A DNA stretch of 64,000 nt. Source: TMP-24 sp046348855. GTDB taxonomy: Bacteria; Pseudomonadota; Alphaproteobacteria; Rhodobacterales; Rhodobacteraceae. Every line of letters begins with the position of its first letter. Within the stretch, counting starts at the first letter, position 1. This document shows positions 54,249 to 64,000 of the stretch, one piece after another. The translations under genes and the position numbers were made by a program. The notes beneath the pieces were generated by a model that did no database searches, was not told the origin of the DNA, and was given only the letters and a program-made list of their open reading frames with translations. The stretch is from positions 77,196 through 141,195 of the forward strand of contig JAXMDK010000009.1 of NCBI GenBank assembly GCA_046348855.1. Direction: 5' to 3'.

Positions 54249-55282
54249 CGGGTTTCCGTCACTTTCCGCAGGTGGCGCGGGTTGTCGGGGTCGATCCCGG
54301 ATTCCCGCGCGAACCGTTCCACCATCGCATAGAACGACACGATCAGCGCCAGCGGATCGGTCAGCGGATGGCCGGTGGCAACGAAGGGCAGCCGGTTGGC
54401 CGCCTTGGCGCGGTCCGAGGTCACGAACACCCGCGCGCCCTTGGCGGCGATCTGGTCGGCGATCCCGGTCACCGCCTCCTCGGCGGCGTCGCGCGCGGCA
54501 AAGGCGAGGACCGGGAACCCCTCGCCGACGATTGACACCGGCCCGTGCAGCACCTCGGCCGACGAATAGCTTTCGGCGTGCAACTGACTGACTTCCTTGA
54601 ATTTCAGCGCAGCTTCGCCGGCCACCGCATAAGCCGGACCCCGCCCCAGCGTGAAGATCGAGGCGCTGCCCTGCAAGGCCGCCCGCAGCTCCGGCCAGTC
54701 GATGCGCGCCGCCGCGTCCAGCCGTTCGGGCAACGCATGGATCGCCGTGACCAGCGCCGCATCGCCCGCCCATTCGGCCACCAGCCCGAGAAGCGCGACC
54801 ACCGAGGTCACATAGGTCTTGGTGGCCGCGACGCTCAGCTCGGGGCCGGCGGAAATGTCGATGGTCCGTTCGCTGACCGCCGCCAACCGCGAGCGGGCAT
54901 TGTTGGTCACCGCCACGGTCAGCGCCCCGCCTTCGCGCGCGGCGCGGGCCATTTCGACGATGTCGGGGCTTTGGCCGGACTGCGAGACGGAAATGCACAC
55001 CGCCCGGTCGAGCTTCAGCCGCGCCCCGTAGATCGAGGCGACCGACGGCCCGATCGAGGCGACCGGCAAACCAAGCGTCAGTTCGGCGGCATATTTCAGA
55101 TAGGTCGCAGCATGGTCGGACGAGCCGCGCGCCACCGTGGCGATCACCCGCGGATCGAGCGCCCGCGCCGCATGCGCGGCCTCACGGATCGCCGCATCGC
55201 CGCCGGTCAGCAGCCGTTCGACCGCGCGCGGGATCTCGCGCACTTCGGCCGCCATCTGGCTGGGCGCGTCATTGCTGGTCAT
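54245..55282 (-). CDS. SIS-domain glucosamine-6-phosphate deaminase (NagB-II/GlmS-isomerase-like)
   Basis: A protein of about 345 residues with two SIS domains and no glutaminase domain. It has VARGSSDHAATYLKY, SVSQSGQSPDIVEMA, SVAATKTYVTSV, the acid/base region EVSQLHAESYSSAEVLHGP, and a C-terminal DPDNPRHLRKVTETR like GlmS and NagB-II. In this operon it most likely deaminates glucosamine 6-phosphate to fructose 6-phosphate. Two ATGs fit (55288 and 55282); the second is better spaced from GTGAGGG. It sits between gntR and nagA, overlapping nagA. Confidence 0.9.
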   Translation of the reverse strand: MTSNDAPSQMAAEVREIPRAVERLLTGGDAAIREAAHAARALDPRVIATVARGSSDHAATYLKYAAELTLGLPVASIGPSVASIYGARLKLDRAVCISVSQSGQSPDIVEMARAAREGGALTVAVTNNARSRLAAVSERTIDISAGPELSVAATKTYVTSVVALLGLVAEWAGDAALVTAIHALPERLDAAARIDWPELRAALQGSASIFTLGRGPAYAVAGEAALKFKEVSQLHAESYSSAEVLHGPVSIVGEGFPVLAFAARDAAEEAVTGIADQIAAKGARVFVTSDRAKAANRLPFVATGHPLTDPLALIVSFYAMVERFARESGIDPDNPRHLRKVTETR

Positions 55283-55299
55283 CGTCATCCCTCACCCTT

Positions 55300-56064
55300 T
55301 CAGGCCCGCCGGTCCGGCAGGCGCAATTCTGCAACGAAATCATAGGCATCCCCGCGATAGATCGAGCGGGTCAGCTCGATCACCCGGCCGCCTTCCAGAT
55401 AGCCGATCCGCTCGATCCTCAGCCCCGCCGCCTGAGGCCGCACTTCCAGAAGCGCGCTGTCCTCGGCCGACAGGTTGATCGCCGAAATCTTCTGCATGGC
55501 CCGCACCGGGCGCATGCCGCGTTCGCCCAGAACCTCGTAAAGCGATCCGGTGACCGCCAGCGGGTTCGGCAGGATGTCGGGCGGCAGGGCGGCGCGCTCG
55601 ATGGCCATCGGCCGCCCGTCGGCGAGCCGCAGCCGCGACAGCCGCGCCACCTGGTCGCCGGCGCCGAGGCCAAGCGCGAGAACCTCGTCGGGCGACGGCA
55701 TGAACAGCCCGCGTTCCAGCCAGCGCACGTCGGCCCGCAGGCCGCGCCGGGCCATGTCCTCGGTGAACGATGTCAGCCGCGACAGCGATTGTTCGACCCG
55801 CGGCTTGGCCGGCGCCACGAATGACCCCGACCCCTGCCGTTGCAGGATGCGGCCCTGCTCGACCAGATCGGCGATGGCCTTGCGCACCGTGACCCGCGAC
55901 AGGCCGGTCAGGCTGGCGATGTCGCGTTCGGGCGGGATCGGCATGTCGGGGGCCAGGAAGCCACTGGCGATGCCGCTTTCGATCCGCTTGCGCAACTGCA
56001 CATAGAGCGGCCCGCCGTCGGGCGACAGCCAGCCTTCGGGCGACAGGAAATCGGTGACGGTCAT
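55300..56064 (-). CDS. GntR/UTRA-family regulator of amino-sugar genes (NagR/DasR-like)
   Basis: A 254-residue regulator with an N-terminal GntR winged helix (LYVQLRKRIESGIASGFLAPD, then PPERDIASLTGLSRVTVRKAIADLVEQG) and a C-terminal UTRA ligand-binding domain (about 95-250). NagR/DasR-type members sense GlcN-6-P or GlcNAc-6-P. Its ATG overlaps the nagK stop. It is the natural candidate for binding the mirrored 18-bp sites at 56940-56957 and 57052-57069. Confidence 0.93.
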   Translation of the reverse strand: MTVTDFLSPEGWLSPDGGPLYVQLRKRIESGIASGFLAPDMPIPPERDIASLTGLSRVTVRKAIADLVEQGRILQRQGSGSFVAPAKPRVEQSLSRLTSFTEDMARRGLRADVRWLERGLFMPSPDEVLALGLGAGDQVARLSRLRLADGRPMAIERAALPPDILPNPLAVTGSLYEVLGERGMRPVRAMQKISAINLSAEDSALLEVRPQAAGLRIERIGYLEGGRVIELTRSIYRGDAYDFVAELRLPDRRA

Positions 56065-56936
56065 GGCGCGGCCCCCTGCCTCGCCAGGAGGATCGCGCCA
56101 TCAAGCGCGCTGCCGGTGGCGTCGCGGATGCTGGCCTGTATGGGTTCGGGCAGATAGGCGCGGTAGCGCGGCCCAAGCCCGCCCGCCAAACACAGGGCCT
56201 CGCACGCCCGCCAGCCGAGCGCGGCCAGCGCGGCGGCGATGTAGCCGGCGCCCTCGCCCATCAGTGCGTCGGCCAGCGGATCGCCCGTGGCCTTCAGCAC
56301 CTCGGGCGCCAGCGCCGCGAACTCGGCCGGGCGCGCGGCGATGGCAAAGGCGATGACCTCGGCGAGGTCGCCGCCATGCCGGGCCAGGACGGCGCGGCTG
56401 AGATCGCTGTGGGGGCGCAGACCGTCGGCGGCCAGCATCAACTCCTGCAACAGCCGCTTGCCCAACCAGGCGCCCGATGCCTGATCGCCCAGCAGGAAAC
56501 CGCGCCCGCCGATGGTCGCAACCCGGCCGCCGGCGCTGCGCCCGACGAAAGAGCCGGTGCCGATCGCCGCCACGGCGCCATCCGCGCCGCCAAGCGCGCC
56601 AAGGATCATCGTTACATTGTCACCGCTGACCGTCACCCGGCCAAAGCCCATCGCCGCCAGCAGGGCGGCGCGGACCCGTTCGGCCATCACCGGGCCGGTG
56701 ACGCCGGCAAGGCCGAGGTGGACCGAGGTGGCGGCGATGTCCCTAGCCGTCAGCCCCGCCTCGGCCACCAGCCCGCCCAGCGTCGCGACGATCCGGCCCA
56801 TCGCCCCGTCGAAGTCCGAGACATTGGCCGGCCCGCCGGTCCGTTCGCGGACCGCGCCACCCGGCAGGGCCACAAGCCGCGCCCGGCAATTGGTGCCGCC
56901 GCCATCCACGCCGATGATGAATCCGTTATCGCGCAT
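56061..56936 (-). CDS. N-acetylglucosamine kinase, BadF/BadG/BcrA ATPase family
   Basis: A 291-residue sugar kinase of the ASKHA fold: GVDGGGTNCRARL (phosphate 1 site), VHLGLAGVTGP, SGDNVTMILGALGG, IGTGSFVGRSAGG and GDQASGAWLG. This group includes GlcNAc and GlcN kinases. It phosphorylates the imported amino sugar. It begins the minus-strand arm of the regulon; its ribosome binding site lies inside the left 18-bp operator. Confidence 0.9.
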   Translation of the reverse strand: MRDNGFIIGVDGGGTNCRARLVALPGGAVRERTGGPANVSDFDGAMGRIVATLGGLVAEAGLTARDIAATSVHLGLAGVTGPVMAERVRAALLAAMGFGRVTVSGDNVTMILGALGGADGAVAAIGTGSFVGRSAGGRVATIGGRGFLLGDQASGAWLGKRLLQELMLAADGLRPHSDLSRAVLARHGGDLAEVIAFAIAARPAEFAALAPEVLKATGDPLADALMGEGAGYIAAALAALGWRACEALCLAGGLGPRYRAYLPEPIQASIRDATGSALDGAILLARQGAAP

Positions 56937-56939
56937 GAT

Positions 56940-56957
56940 GATACCTTTATAATACCT
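56940..56957. promoter_or_regulatory. Left operator of the nagK-murQ divergent region
   Basis: GATACCTTTATAATACCT, an exact 18-bp inverted copy of the site at 57052-57069. It contains two ATACCT boxes starting 11 bp apart and a plus-strand TATAAT (56948-56953). It lies 4 bp upstream of the nagK ATG, covering its ribosome binding site. A third, degenerate box (AGACCT) follows. Confidence 0.75.
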
Positions 56958-57051
56958 ATAAGACCTTGCCTAGCCGGTTTCTGCTCTAAGGCACTGCGTA
57001 TAGCGCTGAATAGGCCGAAAATGGCCGCCTCCAATCACGGGATTGCACAAA

Positions 57052-57069
57052 AGGTATTATAAAGGTATC
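57052..57069. promoter_or_regulatory. Right operator of the nagK-murQ divergent region
   Basis: AGGTATTATAAAGGTATC, the exact reverse complement of the left site, 24 bp before the murQ ATG. It holds two AGGTAT boxes one helical turn apart and a minus-strand TATAAT (57056-57061). It is probably bound by the GntR regulator encoded at 55300-56064. Confidence 0.75.
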
Positions 57070-57092
57070 TTGTTTCGCCAAGGGGGATTCGC

Positions 57093-57995
57093 ATGCTGTC
57101 ACGTCGGACCGAGACGCTTCATCCTGATGCCGCCGGGCTCGATGCCCGGTCGGATGACGAGATTCTCGGGCTGATGCTCGATGGCCAGCTGGCGGCAGTG
57201 GCCGCAGTGCGCGCGGCTTTGCCAGCCATCGGTCAGGCGGCGCAGCTGATGGTGCGGACCCTGCGGGCGGGCGGCGCCCTTGTCTATGCCGGGGCCGGCT
57301 CCTCGGCGCTGATGGCGCTGGCCGACGCGGCCGAGCTGGGCGGCACCTTCGGGGTGCCGCAGGCGCAGGTCCGCCTGTTGATGGCGGGTGGCGTGCCTGC
57401 CGATGCCCGGATGCCCGGCGATACCGAGGATGATGCCGGGGCGGCCGAAGCCGCCGCGGCGACGCTGGGCGGAAACGACCTTCTGATCGCGGTGACGGCG
57501 TCGGGATCGACCCCCTACCCCTTCGCGCTGGCCCGGCTGGCGCAGGCGCGCGGCATTGCCGTGGTCGCCATCGCCAACAACCGCGAGGCAGCGCTGTTCG
57601 CCCATGCCGATGTGGCGATCTGCCTGCCGACCCCGCCGGAACTCGTCGCCGGATCGACCCGGCTGGGCGCGGCCACGGCGCAGAAGGTGGCGCTGAACCT
57701 GATGTCGACGCTGATGGGCATCCGGCTGGGCCAGGTGCATGACGGGATGATGGTCGGGCTGATCGCCGACAATGACAAGCTGCGCGCCCGCGCCCAGGGG
57801 ATCGTCGCCCGCATCGCCGGGGTGGCCGAGGCGGAGGCGGGCGAAAGCCTGGCCCGCACCGGCGGCGCGGTCAAGCCCGCCGTCCTGGTGGCGCGCGGGC
57901 TGGCGCCGGCGGGCGCCGAGCGGCTGCTGCAGGAAACTGAAGGCAATCTTCGCGCCGCGCTCGCGCGGCTCGACCAGACCGGCGGGGCGCCCTGA
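57093..57995 (+). CDS. murQ: N-acetylmuramic acid 6-phosphate etherase
   Basis: A 300-residue SIS-domain lyase that removes D-lactate from MurNAc 6-phosphate to give GlcNAc 6-phosphate. Features: AALPAIGQAAQLMVRTLRAGG, VYAGAGSSALMALADAAEL, PGDTEDDA, VTASGSTPYP, GSTRLGAATAQKVALNLMST and a C-terminal small helical domain. It heads the plus-strand arm of the regulon and is divergent from nagK. Together with NagA and the SIS deaminase it brings MurNAc into glycolysis. Confidence 0.93.
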   Translation: MLSRRTETLHPDAAGLDARSDDEILGLMLDGQLAAVAAVRAALPAIGQAAQLMVRTLRAGGALVYAGAGSSALMALADAAELGGTFGVPQAQVRLLMAGGVPADARMPGDTEDDAGAAEAAAATLGGNDLLIAVTASGSTPYPFALARLAQARGIAVVAIANNREAALFAHADVAICLPTPPELVAGSTRLGAATAQKVALNLMSTLMGIRLGQVHDGMMVGLIADNDKLRARAQGIVARIAGVAEAEAGESLARTGGAVKPAVLVARGLAPAGAERLLQETEGNLRAALARLDQTGGAP

Positions 57996-58044
57996 CACGG
58001 CCCGCCGCAATAGACGACCAACCAAAGCAACCAGGGAGTGAAGA

Positions 58045-59301
58045 ATGAAACTTTCGCGCATGACCGGCTTTCTGCTTCTGTCGACCTGTCTTGGCGGTGC
58101 GGCGATGGCCGAAGACGTCACGCTGACCATCGAAAGCTGGCGCAACGACGACCTGTCGATCTGGCAGGACACGATCATCCCGGCCTTCGAGAAATCGCAC
58201 CCCGGCATCAAGGTGACCTTCTCGCCCTCGGCCCCGGCCGACTACAATGCGGCGCTGAACTCCAAGCTCGACGCCGGAACCGCTGGCGACCTGATCTCGT
58301 GCCGGCCGTTCGATGCCTCGCTCGCCCTGTTCCAGAAGGGCCAGCTGGCCGACGTGACCGCGCTGAAGGCGATGGCCAACTTCTCGGACGTGGCGAAATC
58401 GGCCTGGACCACCGACGACGGCAAGACCACCTTCTGCGTGCCGATGGCCTCGGTCATCCACGGCTTCATCTACAACAAGGACGCTTTCGACAAGCTGGGC
58501 CTGACGCCCCCCGCCACCGTCGACGAATTCTTCGCGCTGCTCGACAAGATCAAGGCCGACGGCACCTACGTGCCGATGGCGATGGGCACCAACGACCAGT
58601 GGGAAGCCGCGACCATGGGCTACCAGAACATCGGCCCCAACTACTGGCACGGCGAGGAAGGCCGCCTGGCGCTGATCGCCGGAAAGCAGAAGCTGACCGA
58701 TGAACAGTGGGTGGCGCCCTTCAGGCAGCTGGCCAAGTGGAAGGACTATCTGGGCGACGGGTTCGAGGCCCAGACCTATCCCGACAGCCAGAACATGTTC
58801 ACGCTCGGCCGCGCCGCCATCTATCCGGCCGGTTCGTGGGAAATCGCCGGCTTCAACAAGCAGGCGCAGTTCAAGATGGGCGCCTTCCCCCCGCCGGTCC
58901 AGAAGGCGGGCGACGAGTGCTACATCTCGGACCATACCGACATCGGCATGGGCCTGAACGCCAAGAGCGCCCATCCCGACCAGGCCAAGGAATTCCTGGA
59001 ATGGGTGGGTTCGGACGAATTCGCCAGCCTCTACGCCAATGCCCTGCCCGGCTTCTTCTCGCTGAACAAGAACCCGGTCACGCTGCAGGACCCGCTGGCG
59101 CAGGAATTCGTCGGCTGGCGGGCCAAGTGCAAGTCGACGATCCGCTCGACCTACCAGATCCTGTCGCGCGGCACGCCGAACCTGGAGAACGACACCTGGG
59201 CGGCCTCGGTCGACGTCATCAAGGGCACCGCGACACCCGAGGACGCCGCCAAGAAGCTGCAGGCCGGGCTCGACAGCTGGTACAAGCCGCCGGCGAATTG
59301 A
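58045..59301 (+). CDS. Sugar ABC transporter substrate-binding protein
   Basis: A 418-residue family 1 extracytoplasmic binding protein. A signal peptide (about 1-22, ending AMA) precedes VTLTIESWRNDD. A central GTNDQWEAATMGYQNIG, LGRAAIYPAGSWEIAGF and DHTDIGMGLNAKS are typical of sugar-binding members (MalE/UgpB/NgcE-like). It delivers an amino sugar, inferred from murQ/nag neighbours. A strong hairpin (59316-59338) lies after its stop. Confidence 0.92.
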   Translation: MKLSRMTGFLLLSTCLGGAAMAEDVTLTIESWRNDDLSIWQDTIIPAFEKSHPGIKVTFSPSAPADYNAALNSKLDAGTAGDLISCRPFDASLALFQKGQLADVTALKAMANFSDVAKSAWTTDDGKTTFCVPMASVIHGFIYNKDAFDKLGLTPPATVDEFFALLDKIKADGTYVPMAMGTNDQWEAATMGYQNIGPNYWHGEEGRLALIAGKQKLTDEQWVAPFRQLAKWKDYLGDGFEAQTYPDSQNMFTLGRAAIYPAGSWEIAGFNKQAQFKMGAFPPPVQKAGDECYISDHTDIGMGLNAKSAHPDQAKEFLEWVGSDEFASLYANALPGFFSLNKNPVTLQDPLAQEFVGWRAKCKSTIRSTYQILSRGTPNLENDTWAASVDVIKGTATPEDAAKKLQAGLDSWYKPPAN

Positions 59302-59315
59302 GGCGCGCGAAAGCG

Positions 59316-59338
59316 GCGGGGGGCTTTCCGCCCCCCGC
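59316..59338 (+). promoter_or_regulatory. Intercistronic hairpin between binding protein and permease genes
   Basis: GCGGGGGGC (59316-59324), loop TTTCC, GCCCCCCGC (59330-59338). Such hairpins after binding-protein genes commonly stabilise that mRNA segment or stop part of the transcripts, giving more binding protein than permease. The following CCCCCGAGAGTATTT resembles the element at 38020. Confidence 0.6.
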
Positions 59339-59382
59339 ACCCCCCGAGAGTATTTCCACAAGGGAAAGGCAAGGAGCCCGGA

Positions 59383-60300
59383 ATGAGCGACAATGCCCGT
59401 CCGCGCCTGCATATCGCCGTGTTCCTGGCGCCTGCGGTGCTAATCTATACCGCGATCATGATCTGGCCGCTTTTCAATACCTTGCGACTGGCTCTTTATG
59501 CCACCGACGCCGGCGGCCGCCATTTCGTCGGCTTACAGAACTTCCGCACATTGTTCGGTGATCCGAACTGGTCGCGCCCCTTCTGGAACGCGCTTGGCAA
59601 CAATATCTGGTTCTTCGTCATCCACATGCTGGTGCAGAATCCGGTCGGCGTGGCGCTGGCGGCGATCCTGTCGCATCCGCGGCTGCGCTTTGCCGCGCTT
59701 TACCGCTCGGCGATCTTCATCCCGACGATCCTGTCGTTCGTCATCGTCGGCTTCTGCTGGAAGCTGATCCTGTCGCCGATCTGGGGGATCGCGCCCGAGA
59801 TGCTGAACGCGGTCGGGCTGAAAAGCCTGTATGCGCCCTGGCTGGGCAAGGAACAGTACGCGCTGACCACGCTCGCGCTGATCTCGGTCTGGCAGTTCGT
59901 CGGCATCCCGATGATGCTGATCTACGCCGCACTCCTGTCGATCCCCGAAGAGATCCTCGAAGCGGGCGAGATCGACGGCATCACCGGCTGGCGCGCCTTC
60001 TGGAAGATCAAGCTGCCGCTGATCCTGCCTTCGATCGGCATCATCTCGATCCTGACCTTCGTCGGTAATTTCAACGCCTTCGACCTGATCTATTCGGCGC
60101 AAGGGGCGCTGGCCGGGCCCAATTTCTCGACCGACATCCTGGGAACCTTCCTCTACCGAACCTTCTTCGGCTTCCAGTTGCAGCTGGGCGACCCGCACAT
60201 GGGCTCGACCATCGCCACCGCCATGTTCGCCATCATCCTCGCCGGCGTCTGCCTTTACCTGTGGGGCATCCAGACCCGCATGCGCCGCTATCAGTTCTGA
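59383..60300 (+). CDS. Sugar ABC transporter permease (MalF/UgpA-like)
   Basis: A 305-residue inner-membrane permease with six predicted helices and an EAA loop (EILEAGEIDGITGWRAFWKIKLPLILPS, about residues 187-214). First permease of the amino-sugar importer. AAGGAG lies before the ATG, and the next gene follows after 9 bp. Confidence 0.93.
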   Translation: MSDNARPRLHIAVFLAPAVLIYTAIMIWPLFNTLRLALYATDAGGRHFVGLQNFRTLFGDPNWSRPFWNALGNNIWFFVIHMLVQNPVGVALAAILSHPRLRFAALYRSAIFIPTILSFVIVGFCWKLILSPIWGIAPEMLNAVGLKSLYAPWLGKEQYALTTLALISVWQFVGIPMMLIYAALLSIPEEILEAGEIDGITGWRAFWKIKLPLILPSIGIISILTFVGNFNAFDLIYSAQGALAGPNFSTDILGTFLYRTFFGFQLQLGDPHMGSTIATAMFAIILAGVCLYLWGIQTRMRRYQF

Positions 60301-60309
60301 GGACAACCC

Positions 60310-61149
60310 ATGAACCGCGCCCGCCAGAACCTGCCCAACACCGTCGCCGCCCATGCAGTGCTGATCCTTTACACGGCCATCGCGCTGTTCCCGGTCTTCG
60401 TCATCATCGTCAATTCGTTCAAGACCCGCCGGGCGATCTTTGCCCAGCCGCTGTCCCTGCCTACCGGCGATGCCTTTTCGATGATCGGCTACCAGACGGT
60501 GATGAAGCAGGGCGACTTCTTTCTCTATTTTCGGAACTCCATGACCGTCACGGTCGTATCGCTGTTCCTGATCCTTCTCTTCGGGGCGATGGCGGCCTTT
60601 GCCCTGTCGGAATACCGTTTTCGCGGCAACCGGCTGATGGGGCTCTATCTGGCGCTGGGGATCATGATCCCGATCCGCATCGGCACCGTGGCGATATTGG
60701 AGATGATGGTCGCCTCGGGGCTGGTGAACACGCTGACCGCGCTGATCCTGGTCTATACCGCCCAGGGACTGCCGCTGGCGATCTTCATCCTGTCGGAGTT
60801 CATGGCCCAGGTGTCGGCCGACCTCAAGAACGCCGGGCGCATCGACGGGATGAGCGAATATGCGATCTTTTTCAAGCTGGTGCTGCCGCTGGTTCGCCCT
60901 GCGATGGCCACCGTCGCCGTGTTCAACATGATCCCGATCTGGAACGACCTGTGGTTCCCGCTGATCCTGGCGCCGGGCGAGGCGACCAAGACGCTGACGC
61001 TCGGCAGCCAGGTCTTCATCGGCCAGTTCGTCACCGACTGGAACGCGGTCCTGTCGGCCCTGTCGCTGGCGATCCTGCCGGTGCTGGTGCTCTACACGAT
61101 CTTCTCGCGGCAATTGATCCGCGGCATCACCTCGGGAGCGGTCAAATGA
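60310..61149 (+). CDS. Sugar ABC transporter permease (MalG/UgpE-like)
   Basis: A 279-residue permease with six predicted helices and an EAA loop around DLKNAGRIDGMSEYAIFFKLVLP (about 176-198). Partner of the preceding permease. Its stop overlaps the ATG of the Gfo/Idh/MocA gene (ATGA). Confidence 0.93.
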   Translation: MNRARQNLPNTVAAHAVLILYTAIALFPVFVIIVNSFKTRRAIFAQPLSLPTGDAFSMIGYQTVMKQGDFFLYFRNSMTVTVVSLFLILLFGAMAAFALSEYRFRGNRLMGLYLALGIMIPIRIGTVAILEMMVASGLVNTLTALILVYTAQGLPLAIFILSEFMAQVSADLKNAGRIDGMSEYAIFFKLVLPLVRPAMATVAVFNMIPIWNDLWFPLILAPGEATKTLTLGSQVFIGQFVTDWNAVLSALSLAILPVLVLYTIFSRQLIRGITSGAVK

Positions 61150-62182
61150 CCACGGGCAAAAGGCAACGGGTCCTGATCGCCGGGCTTGGCAACATGGGGC
61201 TGAGCCATGCGCTCGCCCATCACCGGCTGGGGTCAGAGATTGTCGGTCTGGTGAACCGCTCGAAGGTCGACCTGCCGGAAGAACTGGCGCGCTACCGGCT
61301 TTTCAATGACTTCCATGCCGCTCTTGAAGCGACGAAACCCGATCTGGCGGTGATCGCCACCTATTCCGACAGCCACGCCGACTTTGCCTGTGCGGCGATG
61401 GCGGCGGGGGCGCATGTCTTTGTCGAAAAGCCGCTGGCAACGACCGTGGCCGACGCCCGCCGCGTGGTCGAGGCGGCGCAACGGCATGGGCGCAAGCTGA
61501 TGGTCGGCTATATCCTGCGCCATCATCCATCCTGGCAGCGGCTGATCGCCGAGGCCCGAGCCCTGGGCGGGCCCTATGTGTTCCGGCTGAACCTGAACCA
61601 GCAGTCGACGGGCGCGACCTGGGAAACCCACAAGGCGCTGATGCGCACCACCCCGCCGATCGTCGACTGCGGGGTCCATTATGTCGACGTGATGTGCCAG
61701 ATCACCGATGCGCGCCCGGTGCGCGTCAATGGCATGGGGCTGCGGCTCTCGGACGAGATTGCCGAAAACATGTATAATTACGGGCAGTTCCAGGTGACTT
61801 TTGAGGACAGATCGGTCGGCTGGTACGAAGCCGGCTGGGGGCCGATGATGTCCGAGGTCGCCTATTTCGTGAAGGATGTCATCACCCCCCGGGGCGCGGT
61901 GTCGATCCTGTCGGGGATGCATCCGGCGTCGGACAGCGTCGAGGGCCATACCAAGGTGGGCGCGCTGCGCATCCATCCGGCCGGGGGGCCCGACCGCGAC
62001 ATCGCCTTTGACGGCGAGCCCGGCCATCAGGAACTGTGTGACGCCGAACAGGCCCACATGCTGCGGGCCATCGCCGAAGATCTCGACCTGACGCGGCACA
62101 TGCAGGACGCCGTCCAGTCGCTCGCCATCTGTCTTGCCGCCGATGAAAGCATCCGCAGCGGCCGCGCCATTGACCTGAGGGA

Positions 62183-62186
<4 letters not shown>
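61146..62186 (+). CDS. Gfo/Idh/MocA-family NAD(P)-dependent oxidoreductase
   Basis: A 346-residue oxidoreductase: Rossmann fold RVLIAGLGNMGLSHALAHH, the family motif HVFVEKPLATT (catalytic Lys) and VGYILRHHPSW. Then a C-terminal alpha/beta domain with CGVHYVDVMCQITDARP holding the second catalytic region. In an amino-sugar import operon it may act on the imported glycoside or an oxidised sugar; some relatives are NAD-dependent glycosidases, others sugar dehydrogenases. Coupled to genes on both sides by 4-bp overlaps. Confidence 0.9.
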
Positions 62187-63176
<990 letters not shown>

Positions 63177-63184
<8 letters not shown>

Positions 63185-64000
63185 TGACGTCCGGCCCCTG
63201 CCGGCCGCTGCGGGCGCGGATGCCCGCCAGCGTCTCGGCGGCCCGGATCAGCGGCGCCAGCGCCTGTTGCACATCCAAATCCAGATCGCCCGGCCCGGCG
63301 ACATAGCGTTCAAGGTAAAGCCGGATGGTCGCCCCGTCGGTCCCGGTACCCGACAGGCGCAAGACCAGCCGCGAGCCGCCGGTGAAGACGATCCGCAATC
63401 CCTGCCCGGCCGAGGTCGAACCATCGACCGGATCGGTATAGGAAAAATCGTCGGCCGCGGCGATCGTCATGCCCTCGACCGTCTGGCCGGCAAGGCCGGC
63501 AAGGCGCGCCCGCAGGTCGGCCATGATAGCCGCGCCCTGCTCGGCGGGAAGCGCCTCATAGTCGTGACGCGAATAGTAGTTGCGTCCGTAGTCGCGCCAG
63601 TGGCGCGCCATGATTTCCTGAACGGTTTCCTTGCGTTCGGCCAGGATATTCAACCACAGAAGCACCGCCCACAGCCCGTCCTTTTCCCGCACATGGTCCG
63701 AGCCGGTGCCAAAGCTTTCCTCGCCGCAGAGCGTCGCGCGACCAGCGTCCAGGAGGTTGCCGAAGAACTTCCAGCCGGTCGGGGTCTCGAAGGATGCGAC
63801 CCCCAGCCGCACCGCCACCCGGTCGGCAGCGGCAGAGGTCGGCATCGATCGCGCCACCCCCTTCAGCCCGGCCCGGTAGCCCGGCGCCAGATGGGCGTTG
63901 GCCGCCAGCACCGCCAGGCTGTCGGAGGGCGAGACATAGATGCCGCGCCCCACCACCATGTTGCGGTCGCCGTCGCCGTCCGACGCCGCCCCGAAGTCGG
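63177..64000 (-). CDS. Phosphoglucomutase (alpha-D-phosphohexomutase), partial at the window edge
   Basis: The C-terminal 274 or so residues are present; the N-terminus and catalytic serine domain lie beyond 64000. At the right edge the minus strand reads DGDGDRN, the metal-binding loop of alpha-D-phosphohexomutases, followed by VVGRGIYVSPSDSLAVLAANAH, TPTGWKFFGNLLDAG, CGEESFGTGSDHVREKDGLWA (sugar-specificity loop with GEESFG) and a phosphate-binding LVLRLSGTGTDGATIRLYLE. The pattern fits glucose-specific Pgm, which links glucose 6- and 1-phosphate. It converges on the ugpC-like gene. Confidence 0.92.

Overview
The window looks like chromosome of a high-GC alphaproteobacterium of the Rhodobacteraceae type. 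The evidence is strong GC bias at third codon positions, the gene run argS - SPOR protein - nagZ - scpA - scpB, rpsB-tsf, a bactofilin paired with an M23 peptidase, and Pot-type and Ugp/Msm-type ABC importers. I see no transposase, integrase, CRISPR array, rRNA or tRNA.

Layout. 1-3469: a sugar ABC/SIS/PfkB/UgpC operon in which every gene is broken by single-base indels up to about 2.7 kb; clean sequence follows, so this may be an error-prone contig end. 3494-16921: a polyamine and guanidino-compound island with a Pot-type binding protein and an unusual fused double permease, a divergent LysR regulator, an M20 carbamoylase, a LuxR-type regulator, two agmatine deiminases (one with a Tat-like signal), N-carbamoylputrescine amidase, a polyamine aminotransferase, a PotA-type ATPase with one frameshift, and a third arginine-deiminase-fold enzyme. 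17003-20793: a GFA protein, then a FecR protein paired with a CHASE2-adenylate cyclase. 20794-21122: an intergenic array of perfect hairpins. 21123-26599: a GT-C-like membrane glycosyltransferase, a UbiA prenyltransferase, an ArnE/EmrE-like half flippase, an NAD epimerase and a membrane-anchored arylsulfotransferase; this is the best candidate for an undescribed lipid-linked sugar or sulfation pathway. 26648-36424: bactofilin/M23, DUF455, BCP peroxiredoxin, AsmA-like protein, queA, an MFS transporter and DUF924. 36528-43736: lpd, then argS, SPOR, nagZ, scpA, scpB and a small protein. 43746-49273: an ArnT-like glycosyltransferase, rpsB-tsf with structured RNA leaders, and a LuxR solo. 49467-52873: FAD oxidoreductase, metallo-beta-lactamase fold hydrolase, thioredoxin-like protein, rpe. 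53082-64000: an amino-sugar regulon, nagA - SIS deaminase - GntR - nagK divergent from murQ - SBP - two permeases - Gfo/Idh/MocA - UgpC, then a phosphoglucomutase cut by the window end.

How the genes work together. In the polyamine island agmatine would be deiminated to N-carbamoylputrescine, cleaved to putrescine and transaminated, while the Pot-type system imports polyamines; the LysR gene is divergent from the importer across a clear dyad. In the amino-sugar regulon an imported GlcNAc/MurNAc-type sugar would be phosphorylated by NagK, its lactyl ether removed by MurQ, deacetylated by NagA and deaminated by the SIS enzyme. The GntR/UTRA regulator probably binds two mirrored 18-bp sites flanking the nagK-murQ intergenic region. 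NagZ in the argS cluster could feed the same pathway from cell-wall turnover.
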